DNA of 51,181 nucleotides from an uncultured Oscillospiraceae bacterium (GCA_934589525.1 CAKTOB010000018.1:1-51181); one strand, 5' to 3'. Positions 32,669 through 41,208 are shown, counted from the first letter of the stretch. Numbers and translations are program-made. Notes: generated by a model from the sequence alone, not told the origin.

Positions 32669-32850
32669 GTTTCAGTGCTCCCAGGCCGTTGGGGTCTGGG
32701 GAGAGAATAGGGAATCGGGTGCAACTCCCGAGCGGTACCGCCACTGTGAGCGCGGAGGCCCAGACAAAGGGTGAAAGCCCGTCATTGGATCTATTCCGAG
32801 AAGACGATGTCTGGGACTTGTGATGCGTAAGCCAGGATACCTGCTGAAAC
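32669..32850 (+). ncRNA. Cobalamin (B12) riboswitch
   Basis: The core of the adenosylcobalamin aptamer is present: GGGAATCGGGTGCAACTC then CCGCCACTGTGA (32710-32749), and the downstream GCCAGGATACCTGCTG (32831-32846). The closing helix P1 pairs GTTTCAG (32669-32675) with CTGAAAC (32844-32850), which sets the limits. It precedes cbiA and should lower expression of the cobalamin genes when B12 is bound. A terminator follows at 32910. Confidence 0.95.
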
Positions 32851-32909
32851 GGCTTGAATGTCAGGCCCTGCAAGTACGGGGTATGGCAGCTTTTGACGCA
32901 GAAAAACGG

Positions 32910-32944
32910 CTGCGGCAGTTGTTGTGGAACTGCCGCAGTTTTTT
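32910..32944 (+). terminator. Riboswitch expression-platform terminator
   Basis: CTGCGGCAGTT (32910-32920) pairs with AACTGCCGCAG (32928-32938), followed by T6. Its place 60 bases after the aptamer, before the first gene, fits control by premature termination. Confidence 0.85.
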
Positions 32945-33024
32945 GATGATTTGGTGCTGTATATGTGGTTTCCCCCTTACCATTTCTTTGCAGATTGCCC
33001 GCCAAATGATCCCTGCGTGGAGTC

Positions 33025-33101
33025 CGGGGGGAAGAAGAATTTCTTCCCCCTTTCTCAAACGAAAATCAGCCGCGGCGGTCTGTAGGGCCGCTGCGGCTTT
33101 T
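33025..33101 (+). promoter_or_regulatory. Two further hairpins in the cbiA leader
   Basis: GGGGGGAAGAA / TTCTTCCCCCT (around 33028-33054, followed by TTCTC) and AGCCGCGGCGG / GCCGCTGCGGCT (33068-33098, followed by TTTTG). The second is terminator-like. Both lie between the riboswitch terminator and the cbiA start. Function not known. Confidence 0.5.
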
Positions 33102-33113
33102 GTGGTGATGCTA

Positions 33114-34469
33114 ATGGAAAAGACATTGCACCGAGTCCTCCTGGCGGGGACCAACAGCGGCTGCGGAAAGACCACCCTGGTCTCCGGCCTGCTCTTCGCT
33201 TTGAGCCGCCGGGGTGACCGGGTCTGCTCCTTTAAATGCGGTCCGGACTATATTGACCCCATGTTCCACGCCTCGGCCCTCCATACCCCCTGCCGGAACC
33301 TGGATCTCCAATTTCTCCCCGAAGACACCCTGCGCTATCTCATGGCCCGGGGAAGCACAGGATACGATTTGGCGGTGACGGAAGGGGTCATGGGCTATTA
33401 CGACGGGGTGGGGCTGACCACCGCCGCCAGCTCCTACGCCGTGGCCCGGGCAACAAACACCCCCACGGTGCTGACGGTGGATGCCCGGGGGGCGGCCCAC
33501 TCGGTTCTGGCGGTGATCTCCGGCTTTTTGAATCTCCACCCGGACAGCGGCATCGAAGGCGTGGTTTTAAACCGCTGCTCCCCCATGCTCTACCCCCGGC
33601 TCCGGGATGCCATTCTGGAAACCTTCGGGGGCCGGGTAAAACCTTTGGGGTATCTGCCGGTGATGAAGGACTGCACCCTGGAAAGCCGCCATTTGGGGCT
33701 GATCACCGCCCAGGAAATGACGGATCTACAGGAAAAGCTGGGTCTTCTGGCAGACCAAATCGAAAAAAGCGTGGATATTCCCGGCATTCTTGCCCTGGCA
33801 GCAGAAGCGCCGCCCCTTACCTGGGAAGAACCGACCCTGCCGCCGAAGGTACAAAAGGTCCGAGTGGCGGTGGCCCGAGACCGGGCCTTCTGCTTTTACT
33901 ATCAGGACAATCTGGATCTGCTTCAAGAGCTGGGGGCGGAATTGGTCTCCTTTTCCCCCTTGGAAGAGGAGACCCTACCCGAGAATATTCAGGGCCTTTA
34001 TTTGGGCGGCGGCTACCCGGAGCTGTATTTAAAGCAACTGGAAGCCAATGAAACGATGCGCGCCTCCATTCTCCGGGCCCTGAACGGGGGGCTTCCCTGT
34101 ATCGCCGAGTGCGGCGGATTTTTGTACCTGATGGAAAAGCTGGAGGGGGCCCACATGGTGGGCTTCTTCCCCGGAGAGGGCCGAAACACAGGCAAGCTCT
34201 CCCGCTTTGGCTATGTGACCCTGACGGCCCGGAAGGGGAATCTCCTCTGCCCCGCCGGGGATGCCATTCCCGCCCACGAATTCCACTATTATGACACGAC
34301 TTGCAATGGGGAAGACTTCCTGGCCCAAAAGGCCGACGGCCGCCACTGGGACTGCGGCCACGGAAGCGAAACTTTGTACGCCGGATTCCCCCACTTCCAT
34401 TTTTACGCCAAGCCGGATATGGCAGGCCGGTTTCTCCGGGCCTGTGAATCGTTTTTGACAAAGGAGTAA
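33114..34469 (+). CDS. cbiA: Cobyrinate a,c-diamide synthase
   Basis: A 451-residue amidase that converts cobyrinate to the a,c-diamide with glutamine and ATP. The N-terminal dethiobiotin-synthetase-like domain has P-loop GTNSGCGKTT, CGPDYIDPMFH and EGVMGYYDG. The C-terminal class I glutamine amidotransferase has GGGYPELY, the Cys nucleophile in AECGGFLYLME, and the His near FPHFHFYA. ATG 33114 is chosen from family homology, with GGTGATG just upstream. The frame is open to 32820, but that would include the riboswitch leader. First gene of the B12 operon, 5 bases before cbiC. Confidence 0.96.
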   Translation: MEKTLHRVLLAGTNSGCGKTTLVSGLLFALSRRGDRVCSFKCGPDYIDPMFHASALHTPCRNLDLQFLPEDTLRYLMARGSTGYDLAVTEGVMGYYDGVGLTTAASSYAVARATNTPTVLTVDARGAAHSVLAVISGFLNLHPDSGIEGVVLNRCSPMLYPRLRDAILETFGGRVKPLGYLPVMKDCTLESRHLGLITAQEMTDLQEKLGLLADQIEKSVDIPGILALAAEAPPLTWEEPTLPPKVQKVRVAVARDRAFCFYYQDNLDLLQELGAELVSFSPLEEETLPENIQGLYLGGGYPELYLKQLEANETMRASILRALNGGLPCIAECGGFLYLMEKLEGAHMVGFFPGEGRNTGKLSRFGYVTLTARKGNLLCPAGDAIPAHEFHYYDTTCNGEDFLAQKADGRHWDCGHGSETLYAGFPHFHFYAKPDMAGRFLRACESFLTKE

Positions 34470-34474
34470 AGGCT

Positions 34475-35101
34475 ATGCTGGAAATTGTAAAACCCATGGA
34501 TATTGAAAAGCGGAGCTTTGAGATCATCACCGAGCTCTTGGGGGACACCCCCATCCCCAAGGAAAACGAGCTGGTGGTGAAGCGGGTCATCCACACCTCC
34601 GCGGATTTTGACTATGCCAAAAATCTGGTCTTCTCCCAGGACGCCGTGGCCAAGGGCATTGAGGCCCTGAAAAACGGCTGCGACATCGTCACCGATACCC
34701 AGATGGCCAAGGCTGGGATCAACAAGACCATTTTGGGAAAGCTGGGGGGCCAGGTCCACTGCTTTATGTCGGACCCCGATGTGGCGGTGGAAGCCAAGGA
34801 GCGGGGCATCACCCGGGCCATTGTCTCCATGGAGCGGGCGGCGGCCCTCCCCAAGCCCTGCATTTTTGCCATTGGCAACGCCCCCACGGCCCTGATTTCC
34901 ATCAAAGAGCAGATGGAAAAGGATATTCTGCACCCGGCCCTCATCATCGGCGTGCCGGTGGGCTTTGTAAATGTGGTGGAGAGCAAGGAACTGATCATCG
35001 AGTCCGGCCTGGCCCCCTACATCGTGGCCCGGGGCCGGAAGGGCGGCAGCAATGTGGCCGCCGCCATCTGTAACGCCCTGCTCTATCAAATCACAAGATA
35101 A
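34475..35101 (+). CDS. cbiC: Precorrin-8X methylmutase
   Basis: A 208-residue enzyme (CbiC/CobH) that moves the C-11 methyl group to C-12, giving cobyrinate. The catalytic His40 lies in RVIHTSADFDYAKNL. Other family blocks are CDIVTDTQMAKAGI, AIVSMERAA, AIGNAPTAL and GVPVGFVNVVESKE. Length is normal. AAAGGAG lies 8 bases before the ATG. Its TAA shares one base with the cbiD start codon. Confidence 0.97.
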   Translation: MLEIVKPMDIEKRSFEIITELLGDTPIPKENELVVKRVIHTSADFDYAKNLVFSQDAVAKGIEALKNGCDIVTDTQMAKAGINKTILGKLGGQVHCFMSDPDVAVEAKERGITRAIVSMERAAALPKPCIFAIGNAPTALISIKEQMEKDILHPALIIGVPVGFVNVVESKELIIESGLAPYIVARGRKGGSNVAAAICNALLYQITR

Positions 35102-36231
35102 TGGAGCAGTTTGTTGTAAAGGACGGCAAGCAGCTGCGCATGGGCTATACCACCGGCTCCTGCGCCGCCGCCGCGGCCAAGGCAGCGGGGTGGATGCTGC
35201 TGACGGGCCGGGCCAAGAAAACCATCGGCCTGCACACCCCCAAGGGCATTGACCTGACCCTAAGTGTAGAGGAAATCGCCCTGGGGACGGATTTTGTGTC
35301 CTGCGCCATCGCCAAGGACGCGGGAGACGACCCGGATGTGACGGCGGGGGCCCTGATTTTCGCCCGGGTCAGCAAAAAAGAGACCCCCGGCGTGACCATT
35401 GACGGGGGCTTCGGCGTGGGCCGGGTGACAAAACCGGGGCTGGACCAGCCTGTGGGCAACGCCGCCATCAACTCCGTGCCCCGGAAAATGATTGAAGAAA
35501 ACCTTCTGGAAGTGGCCCGGGCCCTGGATTACACCGGGGGCTTCCGGGTGGAAATTTCCGTACCCCTGGGCCAGGAACTGGCAAAAAAGACCTTTAACCC
35601 CCGGCTGGGCATTGTAGGGGGCATTTCCATATTGGGCACCACCGGCATTGTGGAGCCTATGAGCGAACAGGCGCTGGTGGATACCATCCGGGTGGAGCTG
35701 CGGCAAAAGCGGACCCAGGGGGACTATGTACTGCTGACCCCAGGGAACTACGGTTCCGATTTCATCCGGGACAGCCTGGGGATCGACCCTAAAAACGCGG
35801 TACAGGTCTCCAATTTCATCGGCGTGTCCCTGGACATCTGCCGGGAGCTGGGCTTCCGGGGCTGCGTCCTCATTGGCCACATCGGCAAGCTCGTAAAGCT
35901 GGGAGGCGGCATGATGAACACCCACTCCAAATACGGCGACTGCCGTACGGAGATCCTCTCCGCCATGGCCGGTGCCGAGGGGGTGGACAAGGAGACCATC
36001 CGGGCCATGCTGGAATGCGTCAGCTGTGACGACTGCCTGCGCCTGCTGGGTGATGCCCGGGAACCGGTGCTGGCCCGCCTGATGAATCGCATCCACTTCC
36101 ACCTGCAATACAGAGCCCAGGACATGGAGGTAGGCTGCGCCATGTTTTCCAAGGAATACGGGCTGTTGGGGAAGACGGAGAACGTGGAAGGCCTGATCAG
36201 GAAAATCCTAAATGAGAAAATTGACAATTGA
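35101..36231 (+). CDS. cbiD: Cobalt-precorrin-5B C1-methyltransferase
   Basis: A 376-residue SAM-dependent methyltransferase of the anaerobic pathway. The N terminus LRMGYTTGSCAAAAAKAA is the family signature. GGISILGTTGIVEPMSE, TPGNYGSDF and LIGHIGKLVKLGGGMMNTHS follow. Its presence, with CbiG, marks the cobalt-early route. The last residues (KIDN) and the stop codon are encoded by the beginning of a TTGACAA heptamer array, so the natural C terminus has been replaced or extended by repeat sequence. The gene overlaps cbiC by one base and is followed by a 530-base repeat island. Confidence 0.97.
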   Translation: MEQFVVKDGKQLRMGYTTGSCAAAAAKAAGWMLLTGRAKKTIGLHTPKGIDLTLSVEEIALGTDFVSCAIAKDAGDDPDVTAGALIFARVSKKETPGVTIDGGFGVGRVTKPGLDQPVGNAAINSVPRKMIEENLLEVARALDYTGGFRVEISVPLGQELAKKTFNPRLGIVGGISILGTTGIVEPMSEQALVDTIRVELRQKRTQGDYVLLTPGNYGSDFIRDSLGIDPKNAVQVSNFIGVSLDICRELGFRGCVLIGHIGKLVKLGGGMMNTHSKYGDCRTEILSAMAGAEGVDKETIRAMLECVSCDDCLRLLGDAREPVLARLMNRIHFHLQYRAQDMEVGCAMFSKEYGLLGKTENVEGLIRKILNEKIDN

Positions 36232-36745
36232 CAATGGATAATTGACAATTATTGGAGAAACCAACGTTTTTCATTAGAATCCATCCGTTAAAGTATGTAG
36301 GGGCGGCAATCTGCCGCCCGCCACGTGGCAATAATAACCTGTGTGGTTGAATGGTACCACCCCCGATATGGCACGCCCCCTTGCCTCTCCCTATGGGAGA
36401 GGTGGCCGAGCGCAGCGAGGACGGAGAGGGCCTACGCTCACGGTACCGATGGATGTGATTATTGAAAAACGCCCCAAGGCCCTCTCAGTCTCGGCTGCGC
36501 CGAGCTAGCTCTCCCAGGGGGAGAGCCAAGGGGTTGTATTGTGTAGTTTCATTCACCCGCACAGGTTGTATTCGAAACGTGGCGGGCGGCAGGTTGCCGC
36601 CCCTACAGTAACGTACCACGTTTTCCACATTTTACGAGCGCAAAACCGGTATTGAATAAGTTAAATACACGCCCGATTTGCAAGAATTGTCAATTGTCAA
36701 TTGCCAATTGTCAATTGGCCAATAACTGTCCACTGTCAACTAAAT
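36217..36745. repeat. Repeat island between cbiD and cbiF
   Basis: Starts inside cbiD: TTGACAA, TTGACAA, TGGATAA, TTGACAA (36221-36248), then TATTGGAGAAACCAACGTTT and CCGTTAAAGT, hairpin GGGCGGCA-atc-TGCCGCCC (36303-36321), linker, a long imperfect inverted repeat (36374-36533; GAGAGGGCC with GGCCCTCTC), the linker in reverse, the GGGCGGCA hairpin in reverse (36584-36602), and heptamers TTGTCAA, TTGTCAA, TTGCCAA, TTGTCAA (36687-36714), then AACTGTCCACTGTCAACT. The two heptamer arrays face each other, so the island itself is bounded by inverted repeats. Confidence 0.85.
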
Positions 36746-36763
36746 AAAACTGGAGGAATACAC

Positions 36764-37528
36764 ATGGTACATTTTGTCGGCGCCGGCTGCGGCGCGGCGG
36801 ATCTGATCACGGTGCGGGGGGCAAAGCTTTTGTCCCAGGCGGATGTGGTGATCTATGCCGGGTCTTTGGTGAACCCGGAGCTGCTCAACTACTGCAAAGA
36901 GGGCTGCGAAATTCATAACAGCGCAAAAATGACCCTGGAGGAGACCACGGCGGTGATCGTCAAGGCAGAAGCGGAGGGCAAGACCACCGTGCGGCTGCAC
37001 ACCGGGGATTCCAGCATTTATGGGGCCGTCCGGGAACAGTTTGACGAGCTGATTCCCCGGGGAATCGAATACGACGTGACCCCCGGAGTCAGCGCCTTCT
37101 GCGGGGCCGCCGCTTCTTTAAAGCAGGAGTTTACCCTGCCGGAGGTGAGCCAGACCGTGATCATCACCCGGCAGTCCGGAAGGACCCTGGTGCCGGAAAA
37201 GGAGAGTATCCGCTCTCTGGCGGCCCACCGGGCCACCATGTGCCTGTACCTCAGCACCCGGCTGACCGAGGAGCTGCAAAAGGAGCTGATGGAAGGAGGC
37301 TACCCCGGCTCTACCCCGGTGGCGGTGGTCTTCAAGGCCAGCTGGCCCGATGAGCGCATCTACCACTGCACCGTGGAGACCCTCCACAAGACCGTGACGG
37401 AAAACGACCTGACCCGGACCAGCCTGATCATCGTGGGGGACTGCATGGGCGAAAAATACGCCAAGTCCTTCCTGTATGATCCCAGCTACGAGCGGCCCTT
37501 CCATGAGGCGGCCAAGAAATGCGACTGA
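36764..37528 (+). CDS. cbiF: Precorrin-4 C11-methyltransferase
   Basis: A 254-residue SAM-dependent tetrapyrrole methyltransferase. FVGAGCGAADLITVRGAKLL, ADVVIYAGSLVNPELL and HTGDSSIYGAVREQFDEL identify CbiF/CobM. ATG 36764 has TGGAGG 7 bases upstream. The frame is open from 36701 but starts inside the repeat island. It overlaps cbiG by 10 bases, so cbiF, cbiG, cbiH and the cbiJET fusion are tightly coupled. No riboswitch or clear promoter was seen directly upstream, so expression depends on read-through of the island or on a promoter within it. Confidence 0.96.
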   Translation: MVHFVGAGCGAADLITVRGAKLLSQADVVIYAGSLVNPELLNYCKEGCEIHNSAKMTLEETTAVIVKAEAEGKTTVRLHTGDSSIYGAVREQFDELIPRGIEYDVTPGVSAFCGAAASLKQEFTLPEVSQTVIITRQSGRTLVPEKESIRSLAAHRATMCLYLSTRLTEELQKELMEGGYPGSTPVAVVFKASWPDERIYHCTVETLHKTVTENDLTRTSLIIVGDCMGEKYAKSFLYDPSYERPFHEAAKKCD

Positions 37529-38535
37529 GCATCCTCTGCTTTACCCGCCGGGGCTGCGCTCTTGCAAAAGAGATTCAAAAGGCCCTTTCCCCGGCGGAAT
37601 GCCGGATGATGACCATGGAAAAGTTTGCAGAGCCTGGATTTGAAATCTACCATCCCCCGCTGACCCGGGCGGTGGGAGACCTGTTTTCCTGGTGCGACCA
37701 GCTGGTGTTCATCGGCAGCACCGGCATGGCCGTCCGGGGGATCGCCCCCTGGGTAAAGGATAAGAAAACCGACCCCGGGGTCACGGTGATCGACGAGGGG
37801 GGCACCTATGTGATCTCCCTCCTCTCCGGCCACATCGGCGGGGCCAACGCCCTGACGGTCCGATTGGCCCGGGCCATCGGGGCCCAGCCCATCATCACCA
37901 CCGCCACAGACGTGGAGGGCCGGTTCTCCGTGGATGCCTGGGCAGCGGAGCGGGGCTTTCACATCGGCAGTATGACTTTGGCCAAAGCGGTGGCGGGGGC
38001 CATTTTAGAGGGGGACATCCCCATTTGCGCCGAAAAGCCGCTGCCCCAAACCCTCCCCTCCGGGCTGGTGCCGGGGGATCAGGGCCCCTTGGGCATTTAT
38101 GTAGGCATTTACGACCGCCGTCCCTTTGAACGGACCCTGCAAATCATCCCCCGGGTGCTGACCCTGGGGCTGGGCTGCCGCCGGGGAACAGCAAAAGACA
38201 CCATCGCCCTGGGCGTAGCTGAATTTTTGGAGGACCGGGGCATCAACCCCCAGGCCGTCACCAGAGTCGCTTCCATTGACCTCAAAGCAGATGAACAGGG
38301 GCTTCTGGCCTATTGCGCCGAAAGGCAGCTGCCTGTTCGCTTCTATTCCGCCCCGGAACTCCGGCAGGCCCCGGGGACGTTCCCGCCCTCGGCCTTTGTC
38401 TCCTCCGTCACCGGGGTGGACAATGTGTGCCAGCGGGCGGCGGCCATGGAGGGCGGAAACATCATCGTTCAAAAAACAGTATGCCAGGGCATCACCCTGG
38501 CCCTTGCGGAACAAGATTGGGAGGTATCCTTTTGA
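37519..38535 (+). CDS. cbiG: Cobalt-precorrin-5A hydrolase
   Basis: A 338-residue enzyme that opens the delta-lactone of cobalt-precorrin-5A and releases acetaldehyde, a step found only in the anaerobic pathway. Three CbiG parts are visible: the N-terminal domain with FIGSTGMAVRGIAPWVKDKKTDPGVTVIDEGG and LLSGHIGGANALT, the middle linker with PRVLTLGLGCRRGT, and the C-terminal domain ending VDNVCQRAAAM. Length agrees with stand-alone CbiG. It shares 10 bases with cbiF and 4 with cbiH. Confidence 0.96.
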   Translation: MRLSILCFTRRGCALAKEIQKALSPAECRMMTMEKFAEPGFEIYHPPLTRAVGDLFSWCDQLVFIGSTGMAVRGIAPWVKDKKTDPGVTVIDEGGTYVISLLSGHIGGANALTVRLARAIGAQPIITTATDVEGRFSVDAWAAERGFHIGSMTLAKAVAGAILEGDIPICAEKPLPQTLPSGLVPGDQGPLGIYVGIYDRRPFERTLQIIPRVLTLGLGCRRGTAKDTIALGVAEFLEDRGINPQAVTRVASIDLKADEQGLLAYCAERQLPVRFYSAPELRQAPGTFPPSAFVSSVTGVDNVCQRAAAMEGGNIIVQKTVCQGITLALAEQDWEVSF

Positions 38536-39260
38536 AGCTGTATATTGTGGGCATCGGCCCCGGAAATTATGAAAACATGACCATTCGGGCAGACCGGGCC
38601 TTGCAGGAGTCCCAGGTCATTGTGGGCTATCCTGTGTATGTAGACCTGGTAAAAGACCGGTATCCGGACAAAGAATATCTGTCCACCCCCATGACCCAGG
38701 AGGCGGACCGCTGCCGCATGGCAATTGACGAGGCCCAAAAGGGCAAGACCGTGGCCATGGTCTGCTCCGGCGACAGCGGCATTTACGGCATGGCCGCCCT
38801 CATCTATGAGCTGCTGGGGGAGGATACTTCCGTAGAAGCGGAGGTGGTTCCGGGCCTGACCGCCGCCTGTTCCGGCGGAGCGGTGCTGGGTGCGCCCCTG
38901 ACCCACGACTTTGCGGTCATCAGCCTGTCCGACCGGCTGACCCCCTGGGAGAAGATCACCGCACGGCTGGAACACGCCGCCCAGGGAGACCTTTCCATTG
39001 TTCTGTATAACCCCAAAAGCCATGGCCGCCCGGACCATCTGGCAAAGGCCTGTGACATTCTTTTAAAGTATCTTCCCGAAACCCGGCCCTGCGGCATCGT
39101 CCGCAACATTGGCCGGGAGGGCCAGAGCAAGACCATCCTGACCCTGAGGCAGCTGCGGGATTTTGACGCGGACATGTTCTGCACGGTGTTCATCGGCAAC
39201 GCCCAGACCAAGGTTCTTGCCGGGAACCTGGTGACTCCCAGAGGCTATCGGGATGTATAA
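38532..39260 (+). CDS. cbiH: Precorrin-3B C17-methyltransferase
   Basis: A 242-residue SAM-dependent methyltransferase that contracts the ring by methylation at C-17. YIVGIGPGNYENMTIRADRAL, VIVGYPVYVDLV, VCSGDSGIYGMA and YNPKSHGRPDHL are family motifs. Translation starts at TTG 38532, which overlaps the cbiG stop as TTGA, with GGGAGG 8 bases upstream. An upstream in-frame ATG at 38313 would overlap cbiG by over 200 bases and is not supported. It overlaps the next gene by 8 bases. Confidence 0.95.
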   Translation: MKLYIVGIGPGNYENMTIRADRALQESQVIVGYPVYVDLVKDRYPDKEYLSTPMTQEADRCRMAIDEAQKGKTVAMVCSGDSGIYGMAALIYELLGEDTSVEAEVVPGLTAACSGGAVLGAPLTHDFAVISLSDRLTPWEKITARLEHAAQGDLSIVLYNPKSHGRPDHLAKACDILLKYLPETRPCGIVRNIGREGQSKTILTLRQLRDFDADMFCTVFIGNAQTKVLAGNLVTPRGYRDV

Positions 39261-41208
39261 GCTGTGTGTATTCGCCGGAACGGCAGACGGACGGGCCCTG
39301 ATCCGCTGGCTGGCCCCCCAGGCCCAGGTCTTGGCCTGTGCCGCCACGGAGTACGGCGGAGAGCTGCTGGAAGAAATTCCCGGGGTGGAGGTCTCCGCGG
39401 GCCGGTTGGACCGGGAGGCCATGGAAAATCTGTTCCGGCAGCGGCGCTTTGACTGTGTGGTGGATGCCACCCATCCCTACGCCCCCATCGTCACGGAAAA
39501 TATCCACAGTGCCTGTGAAGAAACCGCCACCCCCTATCTTCGGCTGACCCGGGACGGCGGGGTGCCGGAAAACTGCCTGTGGGCAGATTCCACCGCCCAG
39601 GCGGTGGAGATGCTAAAGTCCATCCCCGGAAACATTTTCCTCACCACCGGCAGCAAGGAACTAAAGGCCTATACGGCCCTGCCGGACTTTGCCCAGCGGG
39701 TCTATGCCCGGGTGCTGCCGGTGGAGGGAAGTCTTGCCGCCTGTCGGGAAGCCGGTCTCCCGGCGGCCCATACCTACGGCATGCAGGGTCCCTTTTCTGA
39801 AGAATTAAATGTGGCCATGCTCCACGCCTGTGAAGGCTCCATCCTGGTGACCAAGCAGACCGGGGCCAAAGGCGGCTTCTGGGAAAAGGTGGAGGCGGCC
39901 AAGAAAGCAAACTGTACGTTGCTGGTCATCGGCAGACCGGAGAGCGCCCCGGGCCTCAGCTTCGGGGACACGGTCCGGGAACTGTGCCGCCGGTTTGATT
40001 TGAAAGTACGGCCCAAAGTCACCGTGGTGGGCATCGGCCCGGGAGACCGGGGCCATGAGACCCTGGCGGCCCGGGAGGCCATTGCCCAGGCGGATTGTCT
40101 CATTGGCGCGGCCAGAATGCTGGAAGCCGTGGCATCCCCGGGGCAGCTGAAAGTAGAAGCCATTGCCCCGGAGGCCATTTGCCGGGCTATTGAAAACCAT
40201 CCGGAGTGTGAAAAGTTCGCCGTGGTCATGGCGGGAGACGTGGGCTTTTACAGCGGCACCAAAAAGCTGCTGCCATTGCTTCCTCACTGTCAGGTGACGC
40301 TGGAGCCGGGGCTTTCCAGCCTGGTGGTGCTGTGTTCCCGGCTGGGGGTCAGCTATGAGGACGTGTTCTGCTTGAGCCTTCATGGCCGGGAGGGAGACAT
40401 TGCCGGGGCGGTACACCGTCACGGAAAGGTCTTTGCCCTGGTTGGGGGCGAAGACGGCATGAAAAACCTCTGCCAGCGCCTGACGGATGCAGGCCTGGGA
40501 GACGTCCAAGTGGCCGTAGGCGAGCGGTTGGGCTACCCGGAGGAGCGCGTCACCCGGGGCACCGCCCGGGAGCTTTCCCGGGGGCAGTTTGACAAGCTCA
40601 GCGTGGCCCTCATCACCGGCGGCGGCCGGGGCATTGTGACCCAGGGCTTGCCGGATGAGACCTTCCGGCGGGGCAGCCATGCCGACGGCACGGTGGTGCC
40701 CATGACCAAAAGCGAGGTCCGGGCCGTGGCCCTGTCCAAGCTGGGCCTGACCCGCCAATCCGTCTGCTGGGACATTGGGGCAGGCACCGGCTCCGTGGCC
40801 ATCGAAATGGCCATGCAGGCAGACCTGGGCCACACCTACGCCGTGGAAAAAAAGCCGGAGGCCTTGGCCCTATTGCAGGAAAACGCCCGGCGGCTCCATG
40901 TAGCCAACCTGACGGCGGTGGAGGCCCTGGCCCCCCAGGGCTGTGAAGACCTGCCCGCCCCCACCCATGTGTTCATCGGCGGCAGCTCCGGCAACATGGA
41001 ATCCATTCTGAAAGCCGCCTGGGTCAAAAACCCCTCTGCCCGCATCGTGGCGGCAGCGGTGGCCCTGGAAACCGTGGCGGAGCTCACCCGCTTGACCAAA
41101 GCCTACCCCGCCCAAACCCTCTGCCTCACCGTAGCCCAGGCCCACAAAGTCGGCCCCTACACCATGATGCAAGGGCAGAACCCGATCTATTTGTTTACGT
41201 TTAACTAA
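39253..41208 (+). CDS. CbiJ-CbiE-CbiT fusion: precorrin-6A reductase / C5,15-methyltransferase
   Basis: A 651-residue protein joining three pathway steps. Residues 1-250 are CbiJ/CobK (CVFAGTADGRALIRWLA, DATHPYAPIVTENI, TTGSKELKAY), the NAD(P)H-dependent cobalt-precorrin-6A reductase. Residues 254 to about 455 are CbiE (VTVVGIGPGDRGHETLAAREAI, VMAGDVGFYSG, LSLHGREGD), the C5-methyltransferase. Residues ~468-651 are CbiT (PMTKSEVRAVALSKLGL, SAM-binding DIGAGTGS from Asp507, FIGGSSGNMESIL), the C15-methyltransferase and decarboxylase. CbiE-CbiT fusions are known as CobL; the added CbiJ is less usual. All three active regions look intact. The 8-base overlap with cbiH indicates coupling. Confidence 0.94.
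   Translation: MYKLCVFAGTADGRALIRWLAPQAQVLACAATEYGGELLEEIPGVEVSAGRLDREAMENLFRQRRFDCVVDATHPYAPIVTENIHSACEETATPYLRLTRDGGVPENCLWADSTAQAVEMLKSIPGNIFLTTGSKELKAYTALPDFAQRVYARVLPVEGSLAACREAGLPAAHTYGMQGPFSEELNVAMLHACEGSILVTKQTGAKGGFWEKVEAAKKANCTLLVIGRPESAPGLSFGDTVRELCRRFDLKVRPKVTVVGIGPGDRGHETLAAREAIAQADCLIGAARMLEAVASPGQLKVEAIAPEAICRAIENHPECEKFAVVMAGDVGFYSGTKKLLPLLPHCQVTLEPGLSSLVVLCSRLGVSYEDVFCLSLHGREGDIAGAVHRHGKVFALVGGEDGMKNLCQRLTDAGLGDVQVAVGERLGYPEERVTRGTARELSRGQFDKLSVALITGGGRGIVTQGLPDETFRRGSHADGTVVPMTKSEVRAVALSKLGLTRQSVCWDIGAGTGSVAIEMAMQADLGHTYAVEKKPEALALLQENARRLHVANLTAVEALAPQGCEDLPAPTHVFIGGSSGNMESILKAAWVKNPSARIVAAAVALETVAELTRLTKAYPAQTLCLTVAQAHKVGPYTMMQGQNPIYLFTFN

Noticed and set aside
32820..33113. 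N-terminal extension of CbiA
   Set aside because: The upstream part of the frame covers the riboswitch end, its terminator and leader hairpins. CbiA homology begins at MEKTLHRVLLAG.
36221..36248. CRISPR array
   Set aside because: The TTGACAA units are 7-base tandem repeats with no spacers, and no cas gene is present.
36232..36763. A second B12 riboswitch before cbiF, or before cbiB or cbiP
   Set aside because: The GGTGCAACTCC-type core and the GCCAGGATACCTG motif were looked for in 36232-36763, 41209-41834 and 44030-44601 and are absent.
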